A stretch of 32,716 bases of DNA from an uncultured Alphaproteobacteria bacterium (GTDB lineage Bacteria > Pseudomonadota > Alphaproteobacteria > Caulobacterales > Caulobacteraceae), in assembly GCA_903933475.1 (NCBI GenBank), contig CAIZKE010000099.1, positions 1 through 32,716 of the forward strand, read 5' to 3'. The position numbers and the translations under genes were made by a program. How positions within the stretch are numbered: position 1 is the stretch's first letter; the number at the start of each line of letters is the position of its first letter. Positions 7,327 to 14,375 of this stretch are shown here, in pieces. The notes under the pieces are model-generated. The model worked only from the letters and a program-made list of their open reading frames with translations. It had not been told where the DNA came from and made no database searches.

Positions 7327-8865
7327 ATGACCCGACCCGTCGTCCCATCCTTTGGCGCTTCGCCTGCCGTTGCGGACAGCCTGCAGGCTGCCTCCGCGCC
7401 GGCGACCCCGGTCAGCATCGAGGAACTGGCCAGCCTGAGCCACGAGTTCCGGACCCCGCTCAACGGCGTCCTGGGCCTGGCCCGCCTGCTGGAGTCCACA
7501 CCCCTGACGGGCGAGCAACGCAGCTATGTGGACGCCCTTCGGGAGTCGGGCGAGCACCTGCTGGGCCTGGTCAACCAGCTGCTGGACTTCGCCCGGCTCG
7601 GCGCCTCCACCGTCGAGATCCAGACGGGCGATGTCAGCCTCGAGAACCTGCTGCGCGGAGTCTGTGAACTGACCGCGCCCCGGGCCACGGAAAAAGGCCT
7701 GGAGATCGGATGGTGGATCGCCCCGGGGCTCGGACGCATCCGCGGCGATGAGGGCCGGCTGAGGCAGATCCTGCTGAACTATGTCGCCAACGCCATCAAG
7801 TTCACGGGCGAAGGCGGCGTCCTGGTCTCGGCGGTCGCGGCGGGCCCGGGCCGCATCCGGCTGAGCGTCGGCGATACCGGACCCGGCGTGGCCGAAGCCG
7901 AGCGGGAGCGCATCTTCGAGCCCTTCGTCCAGACCGACCCCAGGGTCGACGGCGTCAACCTTGGGGGCGCGGGTCTCGGCCTGGCCATCGTCCGTTCCCT
8001 GGCGACCGCCATGGAGGGCCGGGCCGGGGTCGATCCCGCCCCCGGGGGCGGGGCGGAATTCTGGCTTGAGCTGCCGGCTGCCCGGGCGGGGGGAAGTCCC
8101 GGCCGAACCCTGTCCCAACGCCGTATCGCCGTGGTGAGCGCCAATCCCGTCGTCGCCGAGGCCGCCATCCGGCAGATCGCCTCCCGCGGGGGCGAGGGCG
8201 TCGCCGCTGCCAGCCTTGCGAACCTGCCCGCGCACGCTGAGTTCGTGCTTGTGGATCATGCCCTGCGACCGGCCGGGCCGCCCGACGACCGGCCAGCCAT
8301 CATCCTGCTCTCGCCCGAGGATCGCGGCCTGATCGACGATTACCGGGCCCGCGGTTTTGCCGGCTACCTGATCAAGCCCCTGCGGCCAGCCTCCCTGGCG
8401 CAGCGGGTTGCCGCGGCGGCTCGGGGCCGGAGCCGGACCGGGCGCCTCGACGACCGGATCGCCCCGGCCGCAGCGCCTGGCCTGCGGGTCCTGCTCGTGG
8501 AAGACCACGCCATCAACGCCCTGCTGGCCACTGCCATGCTGAACCGGGAGGGCTGCGTCGTGGACCCCGCCGCGGGCGGCCCCGAAGCCCTTGCTGCGGT
8601 CGCGGTGGGCACCTACGACCTGATCCTGATGGACATGCGCATGCCCGGGATGACTGGCCCAGAGACAGCCCAGCAAATGCGCAGCCAGGGCGTGAAGACC
8701 CCGATCGTCGCCCTGACCGCCAACACCTTCGAAGATGACCGCCAGGTTTGCCTCGCGTCCGGCATGGACGATTTCCTGGTCAAGCCCCTCACCGCCGATG
8801 CCCTCAGACGGATCCTGTCCCAGGTGGCCCGGGGCTGGAACGAGCCCGCCGGGCGGCGGCGCTAG
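7327..8865 (+). CDS. Soluble hybrid sensor histidine kinase (HisKA-HATPase-REC-REC)
   Basis: A 512-aa cytosolic hybrid kinase with no membrane segment and no PAS or other recognisable sensor domain ahead of the kinase core. HisKA carries SHEFRTPLNGVLG with the phosphoryl His at about residue 39. HATPase has the N box NYVANAIKFT and G boxes GDTGPGV and GAGLGLAIV. A first receiver-like domain (about 265-368) keeps FVLVDHALRP and YLIKPL but lacks the N-terminal acidic pair (RIAVVSANP). The second receiver (about 387-505) is complete: LLVEDHAINALL, LILMDMRMPG with phospho-acceptor Asp436, and FLVKPL. The start at 7327 has AAGGA seven bases upstream; the longer frame from 7210 runs into comM. A separate phosphotransfer partner would be needed; none is nearby. 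Specific function unknown. Confidence 0.88.
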   Translation: MTRPVVPSFGASPAVADSLQAASAPATPVSIEELASLSHEFRTPLNGVLGLARLLESTPLTGEQRSYVDALRESGEHLLGLVNQLLDFARLGASTVEIQTGDVSLENLLRGVCELTAPRATEKGLEIGWWIAPGLGRIRGDEGRLRQILLNYVANAIKFTGEGGVLVSAVAAGPGRIRLSVGDTGPGVAEAERERIFEPFVQTDPRVDGVNLGGAGLGLAIVRSLATAMEGRAGVDPAPGGGAEFWLELPAARAGGSPGRTLSQRRIAVVSANPVVAEAAIRQIASRGGEGVAAASLANLPAHAEFVLVDHALRPAGPPDDRPAIILLSPEDRGLIDDYRARGFAGYLIKPLRPASLAQRVAAAARGRSRTGRLDDRIAPAAAPGLRVLLVEDHAINALLATAMLNREGCVVDPAAGGPEALAAVAVGTYDLILMDMRMPGMTGPETAQQMRSQGVKTPIVALTANTFEDDRQVCLASGMDDFLVKPLTADALRRILSQVARGWNEPAGRRR

Positions 8866-8962
8866 ATCCTGTTCCGATGAGTAGGAGCCGGCTGCTGGAC
8901 GGCGGAGGCGGCGCACGCCAATCTTCCCGCGCCCGCGGTCTGGCGGCGCGACGGATGCGGCG

Positions 8963-10678
8963 ATGAACCCCAGGGGCGACGAAGGGCCGGCCGAGGCCCA
9001 GCTGACCGGCCTGAAGGCCCTGGCCGTCTATGGCGAGCGGCGGTCCCTGGTCATGATGGCCCTGGGCTTTGCCTCGGGCCTGCCCAACCTGCTGATTTTC
9101 GACACCCTTTCGGCCTGGCTGAGGGACGCCGGCCTGTCCCTGGAAGTCATCGGGATCTTCAGCCTTGCCACCCTGGCCTATTCGGTGAAGTTCCTCTGGG
9201 CACCCCTGGTCGACCGGGTGCCCATCCCCGGCCTGACCCGGACCCTTGGCCAGAGGCGGGCCTGGATGCTGGCCTGCCAGGCGATAATCATCCTGGCGCT
9301 CCTGGCCATCTCGGGGGTGGACCCCTCGAAAAGCCTGGGCGCCATGGCCGCCCTGGCGGTCCTGGTCGGCGTGGTCTCGGCCACCCAGGACATCGTCATC
9401 GACGCCTGGCGGATCGAGGCGGCCGGGCCCGAGCGGGCCGGCGCCATGGCCGCCGCCTACCAGTGGGGATACCGGATCGCCATGATCCTGGCCGGGATCC
9501 TGCCCCTGGTCCTGAGCGACGTCATCGGCTGGGGCGGCTCCTATGCCCTGATGGCTGTGCTGATGCTGGCGGGAACCGCGGGCGTCCTCGCCGCCCCCCG
9601 GGAGGCGGACGCCGTCGCGCGCCCGAAGGACCCTGACCCCGTCGCCGCAAGGCCAGGACGGGATGCCCTGGAATGGGCGGGCCGGGGAGGCCTCGTCCTT
9701 TCGGCCGCAGCCCTTCTGGGATCGGGTCTCTCGGGAAATCCCTTCCTGCTGCGCGCACCTCTCTCCGCCCTTGGCCTCGAGGGCCTTGCAGGGTCCCTCG
9801 CAGAACTCTGGGCGGCGAAGCCGGCGGGGGCCATCGCCCAGGTGGTCGCCGCCCTTGGCGGGCTTGCCCTGCTGGCCGCGGCGGTCCTGCCCCTGGCCGG
9901 CGCGCCGACCCGGCCCGGCCGCTTCCTCTTCCAGGCCCTGGGCGAGCCCCTGGCGGACTTCGTCCGGCGCCACCAGGGGACGGCGGCCCTGATCCTGGCC
10001 CTGATCTGCGTCTATCGCCTGCCCGACTTCGTACTGAACATCATGAACCCCTTCTATCTCGACCTCGGGTTCTCGAAGCTCGAGATCGCAGAGGTGCGCA
10101 AGGTCCTCGGGGTGATCATGTCGGTGGCCGGCGTAGGGCTGGGCGGCTGGGCAGTGGCGCGCCTGGGCCTGATGCGGGCCCTGGTGATCGGTGCCTTCGC
10201 AGGCCCGGTCTCAAACCTCGCCTTTGCCTGGCTGACCCTCCAGGGACCCCAGCTCTGGGCCCTCGCGGCGGCGATCGGCATCGACAACCTGGCCTCGGGC
10301 TTCGCCGGCACCTGCCTGATCGCCTACATGTCCAGCCTGACCAGCCGGGGCTTCACCGCCTCGCAGTACGCCCTCTTCTCATCCCTCTACGCCCTGCTCG
10401 GCAAGCTGATAGCCTCGCAGTCCGGGCGCATCGTCGAGGGGGCAGCCCGGCTGGCGGATGCGCCGGGCGGGATCCTCCTGCCGGCAGCGCCGGGTGCCTT
10501 CGGCGCGGCGGTGGCGAAGTCCGGGGTAACCGCCGCGGGCCTGGGAACCGGCTACGTGGTCTTCTTCGTCTACTCGGCCATCCTTGGGGCGGCAGGGGTG
10601 GTCCTGACCCTGATGGTCGCAGGCCGAGAGGCCCGTCGCCGACGGGACGGCGGGACGGGGGATCAGTCCCCGGCCTGA
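8963..10678 (+). CDS. ampG: AmpG-like MFS permease
   Basis: Probable inner-membrane importer of GlcNAc-anhydroMurNAc muropeptides for cell-wall recycling. Typical AmpG features are LGFASGLPNLLIFDTLSAWL in the first helix, SVKFLWAPLVDRVPIPGL, LGQRRAWM, SATQDIVIDAWRIE, and in the second half YRLPDFVLNIMNPFYLDLGF and ASQYALFSSLYALLGK. The 571-aa length exceeds the E. coli protein (about 490) because of an extended central region (about residues 215-330) with extra hydrophobic stretches. The ATG at 8963 has only a weak ribosome-binding site. The gene's 3' end overlaps that of convergent ppa by 16 bases. The family call is strong; substrate is inferred. Confidence 0.88.
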   Translation: MNPRGDEGPAEAQLTGLKALAVYGERRSLVMMALGFASGLPNLLIFDTLSAWLRDAGLSLEVIGIFSLATLAYSVKFLWAPLVDRVPIPGLTRTLGQRRAWMLACQAIIILALLAISGVDPSKSLGAMAALAVLVGVVSATQDIVIDAWRIEAAGPERAGAMAAAYQWGYRIAMILAGILPLVLSDVIGWGGSYALMAVLMLAGTAGVLAAPREADAVARPKDPDPVAARPGRDALEWAGRGGLVLSAAALLGSGLSGNPFLLRAPLSALGLEGLAGSLAELWAAKPAGAIAQVVAALGGLALLAAAVLPLAGAPTRPGRFLFQALGEPLADFVRRHQGTAALILALICVYRLPDFVLNIMNPFYLDLGFSKLEIAEVRKVLGVIMSVAGVGLGGWAVARLGLMRALVIGAFAGPVSNLAFAWLTLQGPQLWALAAAIGIDNLASGFAGTCLIAYMSSLTSRGFTASQYALFSSLYALLGKLIASQSGRIVEGAARLADAPGGILLPAAPGAFGAAVAKSGVTAAGLGTGYVVFFVYSAILGAAGVVLTLMVAGREARRRRDGGTGDQSPA

Positions 10679-11199
10679 CGCGCCCGCTCGATCGACTGGC
10701 GAATGATCTCTCCGGTCTCTGCGGGATCGGCCCACCGGCCGACCTCCGACATCTTGTTCTTCTCCAGGTCCTTGTAGTGGGAGAAGAAATGGGCGACCTG
10801 CTCGGTGAGGATGGAGGGCAGGGCCCGCCAGGAATCGATCCCGGCATAGTAGGGGTGGAGCTGGTCCACCGGCACGGCGAGGACTTTCTCGTCCTCCCCC
10901 GCCTCGTCGACCATGATCAGGCAGCCGATCGGCCGGCAGCGGATGATGGCGCCCGTGGCCACCGGGGTGAGGCCGACCACCAGTATGTCCAGCGGGTCCC
11001 CGTCCCCTGACAGGGTGTGGGGAATGAAGCCGTAGTTTCCCGGATAGAACATGGCCGTGTGCAGGAAGCGGTCGACGAACATGGCGCCGGAGGCCTTGTC
11101 GAGCTCGTACTTCACGGGCGCGCCGCCCTGCGGAATCTCGATCAGGGCGTTGATGTCGTAGGGCGGATTCACCCCGACCGGGATGCGGGAAATGTCCAT
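10663..11199 (-). CDS. ppa: Inorganic pyrophosphatase, family I
   Basis: Soluble Mg-dependent enzyme that hydrolyses PPi to two phosphates, driving biosynthetic reactions. Recognised by VKYELDKASGAMFVDRFL, MFYPGNYGFIPHTL, the active-site motif DGDPLDILVV with metal-binding aspartates, IIRCRPIG, DEAGEDEK, and HFFSHYKDLE. The start MDISRIPVGV at 11199 is preferred because GGAG lies six bases upstream; another ATG at 11211 would add METD. This gives 178 aa, close to E. coli PPA. It is a lone minus-strand gene between ampG (convergent, 16-base overlap) and rimP (divergent). Confidence 0.96.
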   Translation of the reverse strand: MDISRIPVGVNPPYDINALIEIPQGGAPVKYELDKASGAMFVDRFLHTAMFYPGNYGFIPHTLSGDGDPLDILVVGLTPVATGAIIRCRPIGCLIMVDEAGEDEKVLAVPVDQLHPYYAGIDSWRALPSILTEQVAHFFSHYKDLEKNKMSEVGRWADPAETGEIIRQSIERARQAGD

Positions 11200-11270
11200 G
11201 TCGGTCTCCATGTCGGCGCCATGCCGATCGGACTGCTGCTATGGCCCAAGGGGGCCGGGGGCGGAAGGGG

Positions 11271-11299
11271 CTGACAGGTGCCGATGTCTGTTCTATAGA
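11271..11299 (+). promoter_or_regulatory. Candidate promoter of the rimP-nusA operon
   Basis: CTGACA (11271-11276) and TATAGA (11294-11299) are separated by exactly 17 bases and match the -35 and -10 elements of a housekeeping sigma promoter, each with one or two deviations. Transcription would start near 11306, giving a leader of about 117 bases before rimP. It lies in the divergent ppa/rimP gap. Predicted by eye only. Confidence 0.45.
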
Positions 11300-11337
11300 G
11301 CCTACAACATCGTTTGTGGCGTTGGATGACGTATGCG

Positions 11338-11367
11338 AGCGGCGGGCTGCGGCCCGGCCGCTTTTTT
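11338..11367 (+). terminator. Terminator-like hairpin in the rimP-nusA leader (possible attenuator)
   Basis: AGCGGC-GGG (11338-11346) pairs with CCC-(G)-GCCGCT (11353-11362), with a six-base loop and one bulge, and runs straight into TTTTTT (11362-11367). This is a classic intrinsic terminator shape. It lies about 32 bases after the predicted start site and 56 bases before the rimP ATG, and no plus-strand gene ends just upstream. It is therefore placed as an attenuator. NusA, encoded downstream, stimulates termination at such hairpins, so feedback is possible. A short independent RNA ending here is the alternative. Confidence 0.55.
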
Positions 11368-11422
11368 GTTGGATCAAGGGGCGCCCGGAAGGGGTCCGCC
11401 CGGCAGGGCTCGGAGAGACCGA

Positions 11423-11980
11423 ATGCGCGGCAGGACGGCGGAGGACGCCCGGCTCCTGGAGTTGCTCGACCCGGTGGCGGAGGCCGCGGGATACGAAATC
11501 GTGCGCCTGAGGCTGATGGGCAGCGAGCACGCGCGTCGGCTGCAGGTCATGGCCGAGACCCCGGAGGGGGAAATGAACGTCGAGGGCTGCGCCGTCCTGT
11601 CCCGGGCCCTGTCCGAAGTCCTGGATGCCGCCGATCCGGTGTCGGGCGTCTACACACTGGAGGTCTCGACCCCGGGGGTCGACCGGCCCCTCACCCGGCT
11701 GAAGGACTTCGAGACCTATGAACGCTTCGAAGCGCGGATCGAGCTGGACCGCCTGGCCGAGGGCCGGAAGCGCTTCCGCGGCCAACTCGCCGGCGTCGAG
11801 GGCGACCAGGTGGCCGTCAACCTCGAGGAGGAGGCCGAGACCGCGCTTATTCCCTTCGCCTGGATCCTAGAGGCGAAACTGATCCTGACCGACCAGCTGA
11901 TGGACCGGGGTGCCCAAGAGCGCGCCCGCCGCCTGGCCGCCGACCCCAACCCCGTTTCCGACCAGGAGGATATCCCATGA
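11423..11980 (+). CDS. rimP: Ribosome maturation factor RimP
   Basis: Assembly factor for the 30S subunit. The 185-aa product has the RimP two-domain pattern: an N-terminal alpha/beta domain with LLELLDPVAEAAGYEIVRLR, the conserved YTLEVSTPGVDRPL at the domain junction, and a C-terminal Sm-like beta barrel (RFRGQLAGVEGDQVAVNL) ending in ILEAKLILTDQL. The start at 11423 has GGAGAG five bases upstream; in-frame upstream codons back to 11333 lie in the terminator hairpin region and are not conserved. Its stop overlaps the nusA ATG by four bases. It is the first gene of the rimP-nusA-infB block. Confidence 0.94.
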   Translation: MRGRTAEDARLLELLDPVAEAAGYEIVRLRLMGSEHARRLQVMAETPEGEMNVEGCAVLSRALSEVLDAADPVSGVYTLEVSTPGVDRPLTRLKDFETYERFEARIELDRLAEGRKRFRGQLAGVEGDQVAVNLEEEAETALIPFAWILEAKLILTDQLMDRGAQERARRLAADPNPVSDQEDIP

Positions 11981-13647
11981 GCCCGACAGGGATCGCCGCA
12001 AACCGGCTTGAGCTTCTGCAGATCGCGGAAGCGGTGGCGCGAGAGAAATCCATCGACCGCGAGGTGGTCATCTCGGCCATCGAAGAGGCCATCCAGAAGG
12101 GTGCCCGCGCCCGTTACGGCGCCGAACACGACATCCGCGTCCGCATTGACCCCAAGACCGGCGAGACCTCGCTGAAGCGCGTGATCCGGGTCATTCCGGA
12201 TGACGAGACCTTCACGGACGAAGACGGGCTGCCCGTCGAGCCGATTGGCGTCCGCCGCCTCTCCGAGGCCCTGCGCGACGACCCCGAGGCCGTTGTCGGC
12301 AAGACCTACGAGGAAGTCCTGCCGCCCTTCGAGTTCGGCCGGGTACAGACCCAGATGGCCCGCCAGGTTGTCACCGGAAAAGTCCGCGAGGCTGAGCGGG
12401 AGCGCCAGTACGAAGAGTACAAGGACCGGGTCGGAGAGATCGTCAACGGCGTGGTCAAGCGCGTGGAGTACGGCAACACGGTCGTCGACCTGGGCCGCGG
12501 CGAAGGAATCATGCGCCGCGACCAGTCCATCCCCCGGGAAAACTTCAACATCGGCGATCGCATCCGCTGCTACATCTATGACGTGCGGCGCGAGGCCAAG
12601 GGCCCGCAGATCCTGCTCAGCCGGGCCCACGGCGGCTTCATGGCCAAGCTGTTCGCCCAGGAAGTGCCCGAGGTCTATGACGGCGTCATCGAGATCCGCG
12701 CCGTGGCGCGGGATCCCGGCAGCCGCGCCAAGATGGCGGTGGTCTCCAACGACAGCTCCATCGACCCCGTGGGCGCCTGCGTCGGCATGCGCGGTAGCCG
12801 GGTTCAGGCGGTCGTCGCCGAACTCCAGGGTGAGAAGATCGACATCATCCAGTGGAATCCGGATGAGGCCACCTTCATCGTCAACGCCCTGGCGCCCGCC
12901 GAGGTCTCCAAGGTGGTGATGGACGAGGAGGACGAGCGGGTCGAAGTGGTGGTGCCGGACGAACAGCTGTCCCTGGCCATCGGACGCCGTGGCCAGAACG
13001 TTCGCCTGGCCTCCCAGCTGACGGGCTGGCAGATCGACATCATGACGGAGAGCCAGGAGAGCGAGCGCCGCCAGCGCGATTTCGCAGAGCGCACCGCCCT
13101 GTTCCAGGAAGCCCTGGACGTGGACGAGGTGATCGCCCAGCTCATCGTGACCGAAGGCTTCGCCACGGTGGAGGACATCGCCTATGTGGACGCCTCCGAG
13201 ATCGCCGCCATCGAGGGCTTTGACGAGGATACCGCCGAGGAAATCCAGGCCCGGGCCCGCGACCACCTCGAACGTGAGGCCGCCGAGCTTGACGCCAGCC
13301 GCCGTGAACTCGGTGTGGAGGATGGCCTCCTGGAGATCGATGGCGTGACCCTTCCCATTGCCGTGGCGCTCGGCCAGGGTGAGGTGAAGTCCGTCGAGGA
13401 CCTCGCCGGCCTCGTGCCGGATGACCTGCGCGGCTGGTACGAGTCCCGGAACGGGGAGCGCGTGCGCGAGTCGGGCATACTCGAGACCTTCGGGATGGAC
13501 GCCGGCGATGCGGAAGCCCTGATCCTGCGCGCCCGCGTCGCCATGGGCTGGATCGAACCGGCGCCAGAAGTGGTCGAAGAGGAAATCGAGGCCGAGCTGA
13601 GCGAAGAGGACATTGTCTTCGGTCAGCCGAGCACCACAGGAGCCTGA
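11977..13647 (+). CDS. nusA: Transcription termination/antitermination factor NusA
   Basis: Binds RNA polymerase and nascent RNA to control pausing, termination and antitermination. The 556 aa show the N-terminal RNAP-binding domain (EVVISAIEEAIQKGARARYG), the S1 domain (VGEIVNGVVKRVEYGNTVVDLG region, from about residue 150), and two KH domains (VGACVGMRGSRVQAVVAEL and LSLAIGRRGQNVRLASQL). Two C-terminal acidic helix-hairpin repeats follow (about 385-540), including FATVEDIAYVDASEIAAIEG and a second degenerate copy. The acidic tail is EEEIEAELSEEDIVFG. AGGAGG lies about seven bases before the ATG, which overlaps the rimP stop. Confidence 0.97.
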   Translation: MSPTGIAANRLELLQIAEAVAREKSIDREVVISAIEEAIQKGARARYGAEHDIRVRIDPKTGETSLKRVIRVIPDDETFTDEDGLPVEPIGVRRLSEALRDDPEAVVGKTYEEVLPPFEFGRVQTQMARQVVTGKVREAERERQYEEYKDRVGEIVNGVVKRVEYGNTVVDLGRGEGIMRRDQSIPRENFNIGDRIRCYIYDVRREAKGPQILLSRAHGGFMAKLFAQEVPEVYDGVIEIRAVARDPGSRAKMAVVSNDSSIDPVGACVGMRGSRVQAVVAELQGEKIDIIQWNPDEATFIVNALAPAEVSKVVMDEEDERVEVVVPDEQLSLAIGRRGQNVRLASQLTGWQIDIMTESQESERRQRDFAERTALFQEALDVDEVIAQLIVTEGFATVEDIAYVDASEIAAIEGFDEDTAEEIQARARDHLEREAAELDASRRELGVEDGLLEIDGVTLPIAVALGQGEVKSVEDLAGLVPDDLRGWYESRNGERVRESGILETFGMDAGDAEALILRARVAMGWIEPAPEVVEEEIEAELSEEDIVFGQPSTTGA

Positions 13648-14329
13648 CGCTCGGGTGACCCTCGCCGGACCCAGAACCCACGCCGAGGCTTCGCGCCAGA
13701 GCCGCGACCTGGCGTCAGGTGAGGTGCGTCCGCGCGAGACCATGATCCGGTTCGTCGCAGGGCCCGATAACCGGGTGGTCCCGGACCTGGCCGGGCGGCT
13801 GCCCGGGCGGGGACTGTGGGTGGCCGCAGACCGGGCCTCCGTCGAGACCGCCGCGAAGAAGGGCCTGTTCAGTCGGTCGGCCCGGGCAGCGCTGAAGGCC
13901 AGCCCGGACCTCGCCGCCCAGGTCGAGGTCCTGTTGCTCAGGCGACTGCTGGACGGACTGGGCCTCGCCCGACGGGCGGGGGATCTGGTCACCGGTTTTG
14001 AGAAGGTCGTCTCCACAGTGGGCGAGGGCCGGGCCGCCTGGCTGGTCGAGGCAACCGACGGGGCGCCCGATGGCCGCCGCAAGGTGCTCTCCGCCCTCCG
14101 GCGGGCCGCCTCGTCGCCGGGCCTCGTGGGGCTCTGGACGGGGGAAGAATTGAGTTTGGCCTTGGGGGGCGAGAATGTGATACACACCGCCTTCCTTGTG
14201 GGACGGGGTGCCGACCGTTGGACATTTGATGTCCAGCGGCTTTCAGGCTTCCGGCCCCTGGTTCCGGAATCCTGGAGCGACGCGCCTGCGTCCGCCCCCG
14301 GGGCTTCGGATCCGGCCCAGGGCGTGTGA
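13613..14329 (+). CDS. ylxR: YlxR-type RNA-binding protein (DUF448) fused to L7Ae-like domain
   Basis: A nusA-infB spacer protein of unknown exact role. The N-terminal DUF448 domain includes SGEVRPRETMIRFVAGPD, VVPDLAGRLPGRGLWVAADR and LFSRSARAALKA; the second half, from LDGLGLARRAGDLVTGFEKV, resembles an L7Ae/L30e RNA-binding fold, as in alphaproteobacterial homologues. The C-terminus ends with FRPLVPESW plus a Pro/Ala tail. The start is uncertain: the TTG at 13613 overlaps nusA by 35 bases, while a GTG at 13655 has AGGAG 12 bases upstream and is equally possible. No ATG precedes the domain. Length is 238 aa from the TTG or 224 from the GTG. Confidence 0.88.
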   Translation: MSSVSRAPQEPDARVTLAGPRTHAEASRQSRDLASGEVRPRETMIRFVAGPDNRVVPDLAGRLPGRGLWVAADRASVETAAKKGLFSRSARAALKASPDLAAQVEVLLLRRLLDGLGLARRAGDLVTGFEKVVSTVGEGRAAWLVEATDGAPDGRRKVLSALRRAASSPGLVGLWTGEELSLALGGENVIHTAFLVGRGADRWTFDVQRLSGFRPLVPESWSDAPASAPGASDPAQGV

Positions 14330-14375
14330 ATTTCGAAGTGGGCGGGACCTGTCCGGCCGGATGTAAAGCGAGCGC

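Noticed and set aside
10663..10678. Overlapping 3' ends of ampG and ppa as a frameshift or assembly error
   Set aside because: Both proteins reach their normal C-termini; short convergent overlaps also occur for ubiB and the lipoprotein gene in this window.
11716..14187. 823-codon minus-strand open frame opposite nusA and ylxR
   Set aside because: A mirror of strongly conserved plus-strand genes; no ribosome-binding site or recognisable domain.
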